A stretch of DNA of 64,000 bases from Corydoras sp. C115 (GCA_019802505.1 JAFMOC010000105.1:1-64000); one strand, 5' to 3'. Shown: positions 46,118 through 58,276, counted from the stretch's first letter. Translations and numbers: made by a program. Notes: generated by a model not told the origin, from the sequence alone.

Positions 46118-46207
46118 TATGTGTGTGTGTGTAGAAGAAGCAGAAAATAATGGATGTATGGATTGTAATTTTCTTCTGATTGCTCATTTGAGTTGTCTTT
46201 GTTAATT

Positions 46208-46430
46208 TCCCACAGTCCAAAAACATGGATCAAGTCAATTGAGCTCTCCAAATTGCCCCATATAGAGTGTGTCTGTGTGAGTGAGTGTGTGCCCAGCGAT
46301 AGATTGGCGCCCTGTCCTGGGTGTATCTGCCCAGCGCCCGAAACGTTCTCCCCTGGATGGGCATGGGGAACCCCACTGCGACCCTAATAGAGGATAAAGC
46401 AGAAGATAATGAATGAATGAATGAATAAAT
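46208..46430 (+). mobile_element. 5'-truncated V-SINE
   Basis: Starts at TCCCACAGTCCAAAAACATG in the central domain. The 60 bases before it match sequence downstream of the SINE at 43348-43640. Confidence 0.88.
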
Positions 46431-46439
46431 CAAACCCTG

Positions 46440-47120
46440 CTTTTTTTTAAGATTTTATTCAACCATGAGAAGGGTGCTTATTTAGCTAAAGACAGGGAAA
46501 CACCCAGGACAGGTTGACAATTTACCTAACTTATATGTCTGTGAACTGTGAAAGGAGATTGCTGCTCCACCCCCATCCTTGCTGTAAAGTAACAATACCC
46601 ACTGTGCCACCATGTTAGCCCCCTAAATGAGTCTAAAAGGCAGTTTTTCAAATAAGAAAAACATCTCTACCCATTTTACACCCTGCGCATTGTGATGCAT
46701 ATTGCTATCTTACACTCAGTTTATTTTTAAGCCTTTTGTCTTTAAGCCATTTAAATAGCAACCGTGCTTGTGAAAATAGTAAATCTCAATTTATTAGCTT
46801 GTGAAGCTATTAAATCTCACTGCATTTGTACAGAGAATGCAGATACAGAGTCTATACTATTCTGTGTGTTCTCTATTCAAACCTCATGGACTAGAGTCCA
46901 GGTAGCTGCACCAATGAAATAGCAATCTGTTAAAGTCAGAGTGCTTGTAGCTCTCAAAGGAAATGGCAAGTGACACACTGATTGTGTGTAATTAAACAGC
47001 GCAGTGTGTGGTTGATGGCTTGCTAATTGTGTTTTTTATTGGTTGCCATACTGAAGCTGAAGTGTAATGGAGTGTTGCCTCCTTCTAACGTGACTTTGGA
47101 TTCATTAAGGTTATTAAGGT
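46440..47120. other. unique region with a 40-base direct repeat
   Basis: 46501-46540 repeats 45651-45690 (CACCCAGGACAGGTTGACAA...). Sequence at 46810-46930 also resembles 13040-13200 (TGCATTTGTACAGA, AGTCCAGGTAGCTGCA, GAAATAGCAATCTG), a diverged dispersed repeat. No gene seen. Confidence 0.45.
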
Positions 47121-47135
47121 TGTCATTGTCAAACA

Positions 47136-47490
47136 TCCATCCATTATCTTCCGCTTCATCCTATATCAGGGCCGCGGGGGGTTCCCTATGCCCATCCAGG
47201 GGAGAACGTTTCGGGCACTGGGCAGATACACCCAGGACAGGGCGCCAATCCATCGCTGGGCACACACTCACTCACACAGACACGCACACATACACACTCT
47301 ATATGGGGCAATTTGGAAAACTCATTTAACTTGATCCATGTTTTTGGACTGTGGGAGGAAACCGGAGAACCAGGAGGAAACCCATGCGGACATGGGAAGA
47401 ACATAGAAACTCCACCCAGATGGGGATTCGAACCAGGAATCCCTAGTGCTGAGAGGCGAACGTGCTAACCACTAAGCCACCGTGCCGCCC
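47136..47490 (-). mobile_element. V-SINE copy with target duplication
   Basis: Full-length minus-strand copy flanked by CATTGTCAAACA at 47124-47135 and 47491-47502. Confidence 0.93.
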
Positions 47491-47504
47491 CATTGTCAAA
47501 CAAG

Positions 47505-48295
47505 TTCTTTAAATCTAACTTTAATAGTCAATATATATATCATTTAAATGGTACATTACATTCTTTTATCAGCTGTTTTAAAGACATAAAGGTTTCATAA
47601 AGGTTTTTGAATCTCACATTAGTCGGCATTTATAATCTCATAAATAATACATGCAGTTAATTTTATATAATCATTTTATATCATATATCATTTTTATCAT
47701 TTTAATAATACATGCAGTTCAGGTTATATTAAAACACTGTGTTTTATACGAGCTCCAATTTAAACTCTATAATCTCCAGTAATGCAGGACATTATTATAA
47801 TATATAGATTGATAAGAATGTTGGCATTTCATAAGCAAATACCCATCTATGAGGCAGAAACAGAATTAGGTTTACCCAGCGTCTACCCAGGGTTTTGTGA
47901 AAAGGGCTCTTTTTGAAGTTGCAGTGAAGAGTGATGGTAATGCTACAGCATCCAGAAAAATTTTTAGACAATTGTATGCTTTTAGCTTTATGGCAGCACT
48001 TTGAGGAAATTTGTCAATTTTTTTCAGCATGACTGTGTGAGGCCACAAAGTGAGGTCTGTAAAGACATGGTTTAATGAGAATGGTGTGCAGGCATTTTAG
48101 TGGCTTTTGGAGAGACCCTTACATTTCCAATGTTGAATAGAATGCCTATTTATCCAAGAGCATTGGCTGTTAAAGGGCACAAATTGATATATTTTTTTAT
48201 AAACACTAAAATGTGATTTAGAACGCTTTTAATATAAAACATAAATTGACATAAATTAAGTGCTTATTTGTACATTCTATCTATTACACTTTTAA
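47505..48295. other. unique A/T-rich region
   Basis: No exon, RNA gene or repeat recognised. Confidence 0.35.
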
Positions 48296-48296
48296 A

Positions 48297-48617
48297 TATT
48301 CATTCATTCATTCATTATCTTCCACTTTATCATATATTAGGGTCGCGGGGGGGTTCCCCATGCCCATCCAGGGGAGAACGTTTCGGGCGCTGGGCAGATA
48401 CACCCAGGACAGTGTGCCAATCTATCGCTGGACACACTCACTCACACAGACACGCACACATACACACTCTATATGGGGCAATTTGGAGAACTCAATTGAC
48501 TTGATCCATGTTTTTGGACTGTGGGAGGAAACCGGAGAACCCAGAGGAAACCCACGCAGACACGGGGAGAACATGGAAACTCCACCCAGATGGGGATTCG
48601 AACCGGGAATCCCTAGA
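48297..48617 (-). mobile_element. V-SINE copy ending in (TA)n
   Basis: Minus-strand copy whose tRNA head is cut at GGGAATCCCTAG and replaced by a (TA)n tract. Confidence 0.9.

Positions 48618-48695
<78 letters not shown>
48618..48695. repeat. (TA)n microsatellite
   Basis: About 38 TA units replacing the SINE head. Confidence 0.95.
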
Positions 48696-48698
<3 letters not shown>

Positions 48699-48773
48699 TG
48701 CTAGTCAGGGGGGATGGGGACCGGGGTGGTAACCAAACTGCAACAGGTCTCTGAGTGAAGCAGCACCACCATA

Positions 48774-48959
48774 GTGGAAGTACTGACATACTATACCTTC
48801 AAAGGAATAAGAGATGAAAGCATGGAGGAGATGCTTAATGCAGGAAGGAAATGTGAATTATTCCTAACAGCACTTCTGGACTTTTTCGTGTTGGAAGAAG
48901 GACAATTGGACCGCCTTTCAGGTGATCCTCTAACCCCAATGGTGAAAGCAGAAGCTTAG
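48774..48959 (+). other. unrecognised open frame
   Basis: A 61-codon frame (MEVLTYYTFKGIRDESMEEM...) with protein-like composition ending in TAG. It lies between repeats with no supported splice sites or promoter. It may be a remnant of a gene or retroelement; function unknown. Confidence 0.2.
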
Positions 48960-49132
48960 AATCAGCCTGTCCTTTGCACGCTCTTCAGTTCGTCTGCACT
49001 TTAGAGCTCGGTGCTGCCTCTAGACACTAGAGTGCATTGCCCTCGATTTTAGATCCTTCTAGCAATAAGGATTGACCTTTTGTCACCTGAGTTTTGGCAG
49101 GTCCTTTCTCACAGCAACTTGGTGTTGTATGT

Positions 49133-49483
49133 TCATTCATTTCATTCATTATCTTCCGCTTTATCCTATATTAGGGTCGCGGGGGGGGGCCCCATGCCCA
49201 TCCAGGGGAGAAAGTCTTGGGCGCTGGGCAGATACACCCAGGACAGGGCGCCAATCTATCGCTGGGCATACACTCACTCACACAAACATACTCTACATGG
49301 GGCCATTTGGAGAACTCAATTGACTTCATCCATGTTTTTGGACTGTGGGAGGAAACCGGAGAACCCGGAGGAAACCCACGCACACACGGGGAGAACATGG
49401 AAACTCCACCCAGATGGGGATTCGAACCGGGAATCCCTAGCGCTGAGAGGCGAACGTGCTAACCACTAAGCCACCGTGCCGCC
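49133..49483 (-). mobile_element. V-SINE copy
   Basis: Full-length minus-strand copy. TATGTTCA occurs just before (49128) and just after (49487), a likely short target duplication. Confidence 0.9.
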
Positions 49484-49487
49484 GTTA

Positions 49488-50085
49488 TATGTTCAGCTTG
49501 AGAAATTATTTGCTGATTATCATGCATTAATGCTGGAATACTTTAGAAAGGTCTGTGTCCAGCATCCAGGTTTAGAGACACAATTCAGGTGCTGACCAAG
49601 GCAGGCATGATGAAGAACACTGTTTGACCCTATTTTCTTTTCCATCAGGTTCATAGTGAGGACTCTTTTCTCAGAAACAATGATATAATCAATAATGGTG
49701 TCTTTGCCTCTAGCACCTTATTCAAGTTTCTGCATTACCTGTGTGCAACATAATGAGCGTTTAAAGGAAAAATTGAGGTGGTGTTATGGAATTAGCTTGG
49801 CCTACTGCAATCCCGCTGCTTTTAATAATTCTGAAATGATTTTCATTTCTTGCAAATCGTCTTAGATAAAATGAAAACCAATTTATTTTATCTTTGGGGC
49901 CACCGGAGTGCCGTGTATGCTAAATTATACATAGGACAAATAAAAGTCAAGTATTACTTTGCATTATAGTTTTTTTATTCTCCATTTACATGATTTAATA
50001 TAAAAAGAGCAAATGCCAAATCTTTATTCCATATCTTCATTCCATACATTTTTTTATTTTTTATTTTTTTAATCTATTTTTATCT
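49488..50085. other. unique region
   Basis: No supported gene; ends in T-rich low-complexity sequence near 50040-50080. Confidence 0.35.
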
Positions 50086-50087
50086 AA

Positions 50088-50307
50088 ATATCCATCCATC
50101 AATTATCTTCCGCTTTATCCTCTACTAGGGTGGAGGTGGGGTTCCCCATGCCCATCCAGGGGAGAACACTTCGGGGGCTGGGCAGATACACCTAGGACAG
50201 GGTGCCAATTTATCACTGGGCACACACACTCACTCACACAGATACGTTCTATATGGGGCAATTTAGAGAATTCAGTTGACCTTGAACCATGTTTTTGGAC
50301 TGTGACG
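50088..50307 (-). mobile_element. 5'-truncated V-SINE
   Basis: Minus-strand copy cut at TTTTTGGACTGTG, lacking most of the central domain and the head. Confidence 0.85.
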
Positions 50308-50403
50308 TTTAGACCTTTATCTATGACCTATATCTATATGTCGATACATATATCATCATATATTCTACGTACCCTTCTGTCTAACTATTTAACTATATAA
50401 TAC

Positions 50404-50635
50404 CAGGGTGGGATGGTGGCATGGATTTTCCATGTTCTCCTCGTGTCCACATTGGTTTGCTCTGGGTTCTCCAGTTTCCTTCCACAGTCCAAAAACTTGT
50501 ATACAAGGTAAATTGAATGCTTTAAATTGCCCAATATAGAGTGTGTGTGTGTGTGAGTGAGTGTGTGCCCAGTGATAGATTGGCGCCCTGTCCTGGGTGT
50601 ATCTGCCCAGCGCCCAAAACGTTCTCCCCTGTAAT
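50404..50635 (+). mobile_element. V-SINE, internally deleted
   Basis: Plus-strand copy with a truncated head fused to TTTTCCATGTTCTCCTCG, ending before the tail at GTTCTCCCCTG. Confidence 0.8.
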
Positions 50636-51048
50636 TTAATGAACTTCCTCATGCCAGGACCAGTAAAGGCTTACCTTGCTCTTAAAAAGAACAAGAGGAT
50701 TGAGAAAAGCAATCAAAAAATAATTTTCTAGATTCTAGGAGTAGTGTTAATATTTTAAGAATGTTTAATTCCAAGGACTGCAATAACATCATCAGAAGAA
50801 ATGGAAGAATGAGACGGCCATTACTGATAAGGACGCGTTTATTGATGGAGATTAGTTTTACTGTTTACCAATATCATCTAATATCAACCATACCAACCAT
50901 GGGAGCCCTCTTGACAGGGTGATCAGCAGGTTCTGCCCCCTTTGTTATGCTGCTTTACACTCTCTCCACTGTACACTCAGCAAACAAAATGGACAACTGC
51001 TGGTACAAAGGAATACTGTCTGCTTCCTGACCTTATCATTTACATTTA

Positions 51049-51575
51049 CACTACCGTTCAAAAGTTTAGGGTCACATTGAAATGTCCTTATTTTTGAAGG
51101 AAAAGCACTGTACTTTTCAATAAAGATAACTTTAAACTAGTCCTAAATTGAAACAAATACACTCTATACATTGCTAATGTGGTAAATGACTATTCTATTT
51201 GCAAATGTCTGGTTTTTGGTGCAATATCTACATAGGTGTATAGAGGCCCATTTCCAGCAACTATCACTCCAGTGTTCTAATGGTACAATGTGTTTGCTCA
51301 TTGGCTCAGAAGGCTAATTGATGATTAGAAAACCATTGTGCAATCATGTTCACACACCTGAAAACAGTCTAGCTCATTACAGAAGCTACAAAACTGACTG
51401 AGCAGATTGAGTTTCTGGAGCATTACATTTGTGGGGTCAATTAAACGCTCAAAATGGCCAGAAAAAGAGAACTTTCGTCTGAAACTCGACAGTCTATTCT
51501 TGTTCTTAGAAATGAAGGCTATTTCATGCGAGAAATTGCTAAGAAATTGAAGAAATTGAAGATTTCCTACAACGG
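51049..51575 (+). mobile_element. truncated Tc1/mariner element
   Basis: Starts after TA with a Tc1-type inverted-repeat end (CACTACCGTTCAAAAGTTTA, then GGGTCAC). About 400 bases of 5' region follow, then a transposase start codon at 51454. Only about 40 residues of the N-terminal helix-turn-helix region remain before similarity stops near 51575; the 3' end and second inverted repeat are missing. Confidence 0.85.
51454..51575 (+). pseudogene. Tc1 transposase N-terminal fragment
   Basis: Reads MARKRELSSETRQSILVLRN, then EGYFMREIAKKLK, the paired-like DNA-binding start of Tc1 transposases (normally about 340 residues). A small in-frame duplication (AAGAAATTG repeated) gives AKKLKKLK. The catalytic DDE domain is absent, so it is inactive. 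Confidence 0.85.
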
Positions 51576-51689
51576 TATATATTTCAAGTTATATTATTTT
51601 CATTGGCACAATGATCTTGTTCAGTTTTTACACTTAAAGTCACTGAGCTTGTTAGCTTAAAAGTACGTTTTTACTTTAACACAGTAGCT

Positions 51690-53990
51690 GCAAGGACATA
51701 ACTGTTCAGCTCAATATAAGCTCCCTTGACCTAAAAAAAAATGTCATCCTCAATTGCAAGCCATTCTACTCACCAAGCAAATTCAGCTCTGTAATCCTGG
51801 TTGGACTCTATGTTCTCCCACTGGCCCAGGCCAATTTAGCTCAGCGACAGCTGATAGACCAGATTAAAGAAGTCAAACAGAGTCTCTCAGAATTTCCCAT
51901 CGCGATCGGCGATTTAACCCCACCAATCCGAGAGCCGGCTTGCCTAAATATAAACAACTGATCAGCTGCTCCACAAGGGAGAAAAAAACGTTTAACCAGT
52001 GCAACATCACAATCAAGGACACATACCAGGCAGCCACCTGTGGCCCACTTGAAAACTCTGTCGCTTTCCACATCTATCTCATCCCTTAATGTAAGCCAAA
52101 CCCTAGACCCCTAAGCCAGATCAGAAACTTGTTGTTCTGATTAAATGAGGGCTTTAAGGGAATGTATGGTCTGGGTCTACTGCTCTCTGCAAATTACAAC
52201 CTCAATGACTATGAAATAACATTATACTCCATGTTCTCCACTGAGCACAAACAAGCAAGAGGTTGGATTGTAAAACATAAGTAGATGTATTCACTAAACA
52301 AAGCTCTGTGAAAACCTCCAAACACAAATACAGAGACAAATTTGGACAGGAACTCTTTAAAATTCTGTGTCTTCACCTGAAGAAGACTTCAAAACATAAA
52401 TTACAACCTCAAAGCATTAATCAGAGCAACAGACAATCCATTCATCCATCCATCCATCCATCCATTATCTTCCTGTTTTTCCTCTACTAAGGTCCCTGTG
52501 GGGTTCCCCATGCCCATCCAGGGGAGAACGTCTTGGGCTCTGGGCAGATACACCCAGGACAGGGCGCCAATCCATTGCTGGGCACACACTCACTCACACA
52601 GACACACTCTATATGGGGTAATTTGGAGAATTCTCTTGACCTTGATCCATGTTTTTGGACTGTGGGAGGAAACCGGAGAAACCGGAGGAAACCCACGCGG
52701 ACACGGGGAGAAAATAGAAACTCCACCCAGAGTGGGATTCGAACCGGGAATCCCTAGCGCTAAGACGAGAACATGCTAACCTCTAAGCCAGCATGCCACC
52801 TTACAGAAATCAGTTAAGAAAAAGAGACAAAAATACAGAAATCAGTTTGACAACCATAAATCCAACAATTGAGGATATGAGGATGGATAGCTGTGACTTA
52901 TAAAAACCTGATCAAGAAGTAAAGGAGGGTGTCTGTATCATTCTTATCTATAAGCATTCATCTACACTAAAATGAAAACCTGGTGATTTAAAAAAAAATT
53001 TTATATTCCAAAACTGAAGATATATTGTTGTGGATGTAGTCTTACAGAATCCTCACCTCGTTCTTCCTCCCTGGTTCCTGTTTGTCTGCTGCACAGTCTC
53101 GAAGCGCTAACATAGCAGGAAACAGCATGTCTGGTTAGATAACCAACCACTTTTCACTTTGTCTTTGCATCAAGACTGGTCCTCCTCAAGGAATTGTGCT
53201 CTCTCTTTCTTGCTTTATTCTTTTTATGCCAACAACTGTAAGTGTAGCGGTGATTCTGTCAAACCTATAAGTTATATCACTACCCTGGTTTGCTTTCAAA
53301 CAATAATGAGTCCATGTACCAGAAGTAAGTAACATGGTTGGTGTCATGCTACAGAGACATCATACAGAAAACTCTGGAGATGATCATCAACTTCAAAGCA
53401 GACTTGTACAAATTCGGCTATGACCTCAAAAGAAATAGACACCGCATTGTAGACACAGCCTTATTATTTCCTGTGGCAACTCAAGAAATTTAAGCTGCCT
53501 CAGGCAATAGTTGTCCAGTTCTACACTTCTGGTAAAGAACACATCGTCAAACTGTCAGGCTCTGTATGGGTTTGTACACCGGGCACAAGTTATGGCTGCC
53601 AGTGCAATTGCCTGAGAATATCATTGACTGTTGGCTCCTTTCCTGTGATCGCTACCCAAATGTGGAGGGAAAAACCTTGGCTGAGATCTCTCTCATCCTG
53701 TTCACTCTCTCGTCCCACAGTTTTCATCTCAGTGGAGAGTGAGTGAAAACTGTAACCACTATAGCTTCTATCCTCAGGCCAAACCTCTGAAAAGGACTCT
53801 TCTCATATCCCTGGTTCTTTAATCTGCTGTGCATGGACTCTATTACTCACATCCATCCATTATATATACCTCACCTCATTCATTCAATTCCTATACTATA
53901 GCCAGTGCATGCGTACAGTGTAACGTGTTGCCAGATACATATTTTTCTGTATATAATTACATACATAATTCTTCCCATGCTACCAAAAGT
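51690..53990 (+). mobile_element. degraded LINE (Rex1/CR1-like), interrupted
   Basis: Frameshifted remains of a LINE ORF. 51720-52090 resembles the endonuclease region (CKPFYSPSKFSSVILVGLYV, then LIDQIKEVKQSLSEFPIAIG). 53470-53540 resembles the reverse transcriptase C-terminus (KKFKLPQAIVVQFYTS). An A/T-rich 3' part with CATCCATTATATATACCTC follows. A V-SINE (52439-52800) lies inside. Family naming is from memory of motifs. Confidence 0.65.
52439..52800 (-). mobile_element. V-SINE copy inside a LINE
   Basis: Full-length minus-strand copy with an (ATCC)n side tail. Confidence 0.9.
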
Positions 53991-54002
53991 ACCAAAATTA
54001 AC

Positions 54003-54628
54003 CATCCATCCATCTATCCATCCATCCATCCATTATCTTCTGCTTTATCCTCTAGCTTTATTAGGTTTGCGGTGGGTTCCCCATGCCCATCCAGGGGAGA
54101 ACGTCTCGGGCACTGGGCAGATACACCCAGGACAGGGCGCCAACCCATTGCTGGGCACACAATCACTCACACAAACACTTTGGAGCAATTTGGAGAATTC
54201 AATTAACCTGATCCATGTTTTTGGACTGTGGGAAGAAACCGGAGAACCCGGAGGAAACCCACGCATACACGGGGAAAACATGGAAACTCCACCCAGATGT
54301 TCTCCTCTCAGCGCTAGCGATTCCCGGTTCGAATCCCCATCTGGGTGGAGTTTTCATGTTCTCCCCGTGTCCACGTGGGTTTCCTCCGGGTTCTCTAGTT
54401 TCCTTCCATAGTCCAAAAACATGGATCAAGTCAATTGAGTTCTCCAAATTGCCCCATATAGAGTGTGTGTGTCTGCGTGTCTGTGTGAGTGAGTGTGTGC
54501 GCCCAGCGATAGATTGGCGCCCTGTCCTGGGTGTATCTGCCCAGCGCCCGAAACGTTCTCCCCTGGATGGGCATGGGGAACCCCCCTGCGACCCTAATAG
54601 AGGATAAAGCGGAAGATAATGGATGGAA
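54003..54628. mobile_element. inverted V-SINE fusion (head to head)
   Basis: A minus-strand copy (54003 to about 54298) meets a plus-strand copy (about 54299-54628) at CACCCAGATGTTCTCCTCTC, with most of both tRNA heads lost. The 3' tails point outward, (ATCC)n at one end and GATAATGGATGG at the other. Confidence 0.85.
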
Positions 54629-54629
54629 A

Positions 54630-54950
54630 TATTTGGTGCGTTCCTAAAACTTTGGTTAACAAAGTTGGTCTGTTAACACTCTGCTAATTGTTAATCATTG
54701 CTTGTTTCACTCTTGTGATTACTTTCAGCGGTGTTTTCAGCTTTCTTTATCCGCTAAGCTGCGTGTGTGTCTTTTTTAATGGTGTTTCCTGCAATAAAGA
54801 ACCCTTCTTCTGAACTTTGAACTTTGTAGCAATGTGTCTTTCTGAACTGCTTTTCAAATGATAAGCTTTCACTTTGACGGTATCTTACCAAATATGCTAA
54901 TCACCCATGCCGTGGGTGGCATCACAAATTTTTTTGGAAAACTTTTTCCC
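54630..54950. other. unique spacer
   Basis: Contains GCAATAAAGAACCC near 54791 followed by CTGAACTTTGAACTTTG, which looks like a retroelement or transcript 3' end on the plus strand, but nothing upstream supports a gene. Confidence 0.3.
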
Positions 54951-54951
54951 T

Positions 54952-55290
54952 ACGGGCTTAGTGGTTAGCATGTTTGCCTCTCAGCGCTAGGGATTCCCGG
55001 TTCGAATCCCAATCTGGGTGAAGTTTCCATGTTCTTCCCGTGTCCGCATGGGTTTCCTCCGGGTTCTCCGGTTTCCTCCCACAGTCCAAAAACATGGATC
55101 AAGGCAATTGAGTTCTCCAAATTGGCCCATATAGAGTGTGTCTGTGTGAGTGAGTGTGTGCCCAGTGATAGATTGGTATCCTGTTCTGGGTGTATCTGCC
55201 CAGCGCCCGAAACGTTCTCCCCTGGATGGGCATTGGGAACCCCTCGCGACCCTAATATAGGATAAAGTGGAAGATAATGGATGGATGGAT
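54952..55290 (+). mobile_element. V-SINE copy
   Basis: Plus-strand copy lacking the first head bases. TTTTTCCCTAC occurs before (54943) and after (55290), its target duplication. Confidence 0.92.
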
Positions 55291-55294
55291 TTTT

Positions 55295-55760
55295 TCCCTA
55301 CATATTGAGGCAAGCTCATGTAATGTAGCTCAAGGGTTATGCACCTGTACACCTTACCGCTGAAGCTGAAATGAAGTCATCGACCCCATGTAATAGCAGA
55401 CATTAGCACAAAAGGTGTTCAGTTTGAAACGTCTATTTGTTTTTGGGTCGAGGTCACTTGTGTTTTGTTAATTATGCCACTGAGCTACCAATAGCAGAGG
55501 CCCAGCCATCTGGCCTCTCGATAACTGCCTTCCTGTAAAATGGACTCCTGCCATGTCATGAACGATTCAGAACATTACACCCCCACATGCTTGGAGCATT
55601 CGTCTATGCACACTCATGGGTTTTATTCCAGAGCCTGTAGTGTTTCTTATAGCAATCTGCTGCTTCCTCACACCTATATGGTAAAAGCTAACACATTTAT
55701 CACACGGTAAAGCTAACGAAAGTCACAAAACCAAAGCTCATATTCAGAACTGACAAAGGT
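55295..55760. other. unique region
   Basis: No supported gene. TTAATTATGCCACTGAGCTACCA-like sequence (55470-55500) resembles 44770-44790 (AATTATGCCACTGTGCCACCA), a faint dispersed repeat. Confidence 0.35.
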
Positions 55761-55764
55761 GACA

Positions 55765-56725
55765 TTAAATCAAATCAGGTTTATTTGTCACATTCGTAGA
55801 TATACATGGTACAGCCAGCAGTGAAATTTTTTCCGAACTTCTCCATCTAAAGTTCAAATTTGTTTAAGAGGACAAGAAAAATAGAATAAAGATAAAATAA
55901 AAATAAAATAAAATTGAACTGGCGGCATGGTGGCTTAGTGGTTTGCACGTTCGCCTCTCAGTGCTAGGGATTCCCTGTTCGAATCCCCATCTGGGTGGAG
56001 TTTTCATGTTCTCCCCGTGTCTGTGTGGGTTTCCTCCGGGTTCTCCGGTTTCCTCCCACAGTCCAAAAACATGGATCAAGTCAATTGAGTTCTCCAAATT
56101 GCCCCATATAGAGTGTTTGTGTGAGTGAGTGTGTGCCCAGCGATGGATTGGCGCCCTGTCCTGGGTGTATCTGCCCAGCACACGAGACGTTCTCCCCTGG
56201 ATGGGCATGGGGAACCCCACCGCGACCCTAATAGAGGATAAAGTGGAAGATAATGAATGAATGAATAAAATTGAACTATGTATTTACACTGTGCAAATTA
56301 AAATTTAAAAATAAGAGAACTGTACAATTATGGCACTAACAGATATGAACTAAAATGGTCTTATATGTTAAAAGTTATAATCAAAGTGAGTTGTGCTTTT
56401 ATATGCAAGTAATGCAGTGCAGGGTTAAAAGTTGTTTTAGTTATGAAGGTGTTGAGGGTGGGATTATGTACGTTTAGTCCTGGTTCAGGGTCCGAATCGC
56501 CGTTGGGAAGAAGCTCCTTCTCATCCTCTCTGTGTTTGCCTTCAGGACACAAAAACGCTGTCCTGATGGCAATAGAGTGAAGAGCTTGTTGTCAGGATGA
56601 GAATCTTTTTGGCTTTGGACCAGCACCGCTTCCTGTAGATGGTCTGGAGGTCTGGAAATGCTACTCAGATGGTGCGTTCGGCCTTTGTAGTGACCGTCTG
56701 TCCACATGGGTGCTGTTCCCGAACC
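55765..56725 (-). mobile_element. LINE 3' end with ORF2 C-terminus, SINE-interrupted
   Basis: On the minus strand 56707-56474 reads a LINE reverse-transcriptase C-terminus (LFTLLPSGQRFCVLKANTER, then MRRSFFPTAIRTLNQD and stop). A 3' UTR follows, ending CAAATAAACCTGATTTGATT. The UTR matches the fragment at 22210-22880. A V-SINE (55919-56265) splits it. Confidence 0.8.
55919..56265 (+). mobile_element. V-SINE copy inside a LINE 3' UTR
   Basis: Plus-strand copy; AAAATTGAACT precedes (55910) and follows (56267), its target duplication. Confidence 0.93.
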
Positions 56726-56729
56726 AGGT

Positions 56730-57575
56730 TATGATGTTCCCTGTGAGAATGCTCTTCTAAAATGGACTGAAACTGAAAATTAGTTCTTGCCATTTGGTTC
56801 TAATAGAATATTCCTGGTCTCATATAAAGACTATATAAAAGTACATCATTAAAACCTTTTTAATTACAGGTTGGACTCAGTGTGACTCTTTACCCTATGA
56901 AGCTTCTGTATTGCATAGAGATTAGCTTTATAAAAAGCCTTTAGAGAGAGCTGTTGCATTCGCAGCCTGATCAGTCACAGCCATAAACACTTGATCTTGA
57001 TAGCATCCTGAATCAATATTGTTCTGGCTGAGTCATCTAGGGTGGAGGGTCTACTCAATCTGATGGTGGTGCCATAGACATTCTATTTCTACATATTGCT
57101 CTGAACATTACTCAGTTGGATAATTAAAGACCTTGAGTTTTCCTCCTAACATGGGCATTTTTACAACTGTATCTCAGGGCTCCACTGATGGCATCCTTTA
57201 ATGTTACCACTGTGTCAGGCCGACCTAAGTCAACATGGCATCTGATCTAAAAGTTTGGACCTGTTATGCTCCCTAAAGTAACCTGGTTAATGGAAAATTA
57301 GCTAAATAAAAGAGAAACCTTTGAAGCTGTGTTTGGCATGGCTGGATACATGTTACCCCACATTGACAATAACGCACTGACTGCTTCACATTTGTATTAA
57401 TGTGTGATATACAATATATTATTTTAAATCATATATATCAATAAATGGAAATACAGATTAATATAAACAGCAAGCCGATTCCAGATGAGCATTAAACCAT
57501 TAAACCGTTTACTTTAAAAACAAGACAATATTATGAATAAAACATTAGCTTTTTATTATAGTGTGTTCGTAAAAG
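56730..57575. other. unique region
   Basis: No exon, RNA gene or repeat recognised. Confidence 0.35.
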
Positions 57576-57580
57576 TTCAT

Positions 57581-57922
57581 TAATTCATTCATTATCTTCC
57601 GCTTTATCCTATATTAGGGTCGCGGGGGGGGTTCCCCATGCCCATCCAGGGGAGAACGTTTCGGGCACTGAGCAGATACACCCAGGACAGGACGCCAATC
57701 TATTGCTGGGCACACACTCACTCACACATACACATATATGGGACAATTTGCAGAACTCAATTAACTTGATCCATGTTTTTGGACTGTGGGAGGAAACCGG
57801 AGAACCTGGAGGAAACCCACGCAGACACGGGGAGTACATGGAAACTCCACCCAGATAGGAATTCAAACCGGGAATCCCTAGTGCTGAGAGGAGAACATGC
57901 TAATCACTAAGCCACCATTCTG
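57581..57922 (-). mobile_element. V-SINE copy
   Basis: Minus-strand copy. GTTCGTAAAAGTT precedes it and GTTTGTAAAAGTT follows it, a diverged target duplication. Confidence 0.9.
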
Positions 57923-57961
57923 CTTGTTTGTAAAAGTTTTAAGTTTTAAATGTGTTGTGTC

Positions 57962-58276
57962 AGGGCCGGTTCGAATCCCCATCTGGGTGGAGTTTTCATG
58001 TGTCCACGAGGGTTTCCTCCGTGTTCTCCGGTTTCCTCCCACAGTCCAAAAACATGAATCAAGTCAATTGAGTTCTCCAAATTGCCCCATATACAGTGTG
58101 TTTGTGTGCGTGTCTGTGTGTGTGAGTGTGCGCCCAGCGATATTTTGGCGCCCTGTCCTGGGTGTATCTGCCCAGCGCCCGAAACGTTCTCCCCTGGATG
58201 GGCATGGGGAACCCCCCCCCCCCCCGCGACCCTGATATAGGATAAAGCGGAAGATAATGGATGGATGGATGGATGT
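57962..58276 (+). mobile_element. 5'-truncated V-SINE
   Basis: Starts inside the head at GGGCCGGTTCGAATCC, with a C13 run near 58212 and a (GGAT)n tail. TGTGTTGTGTC before and TGTGCTGTGTC after suggest a target duplication. Confidence 0.88.

Noticed and set aside
51841..52073. Two minus-strand open frames
   Set aside because: They are antisense to the LINE endonuclease remnant.
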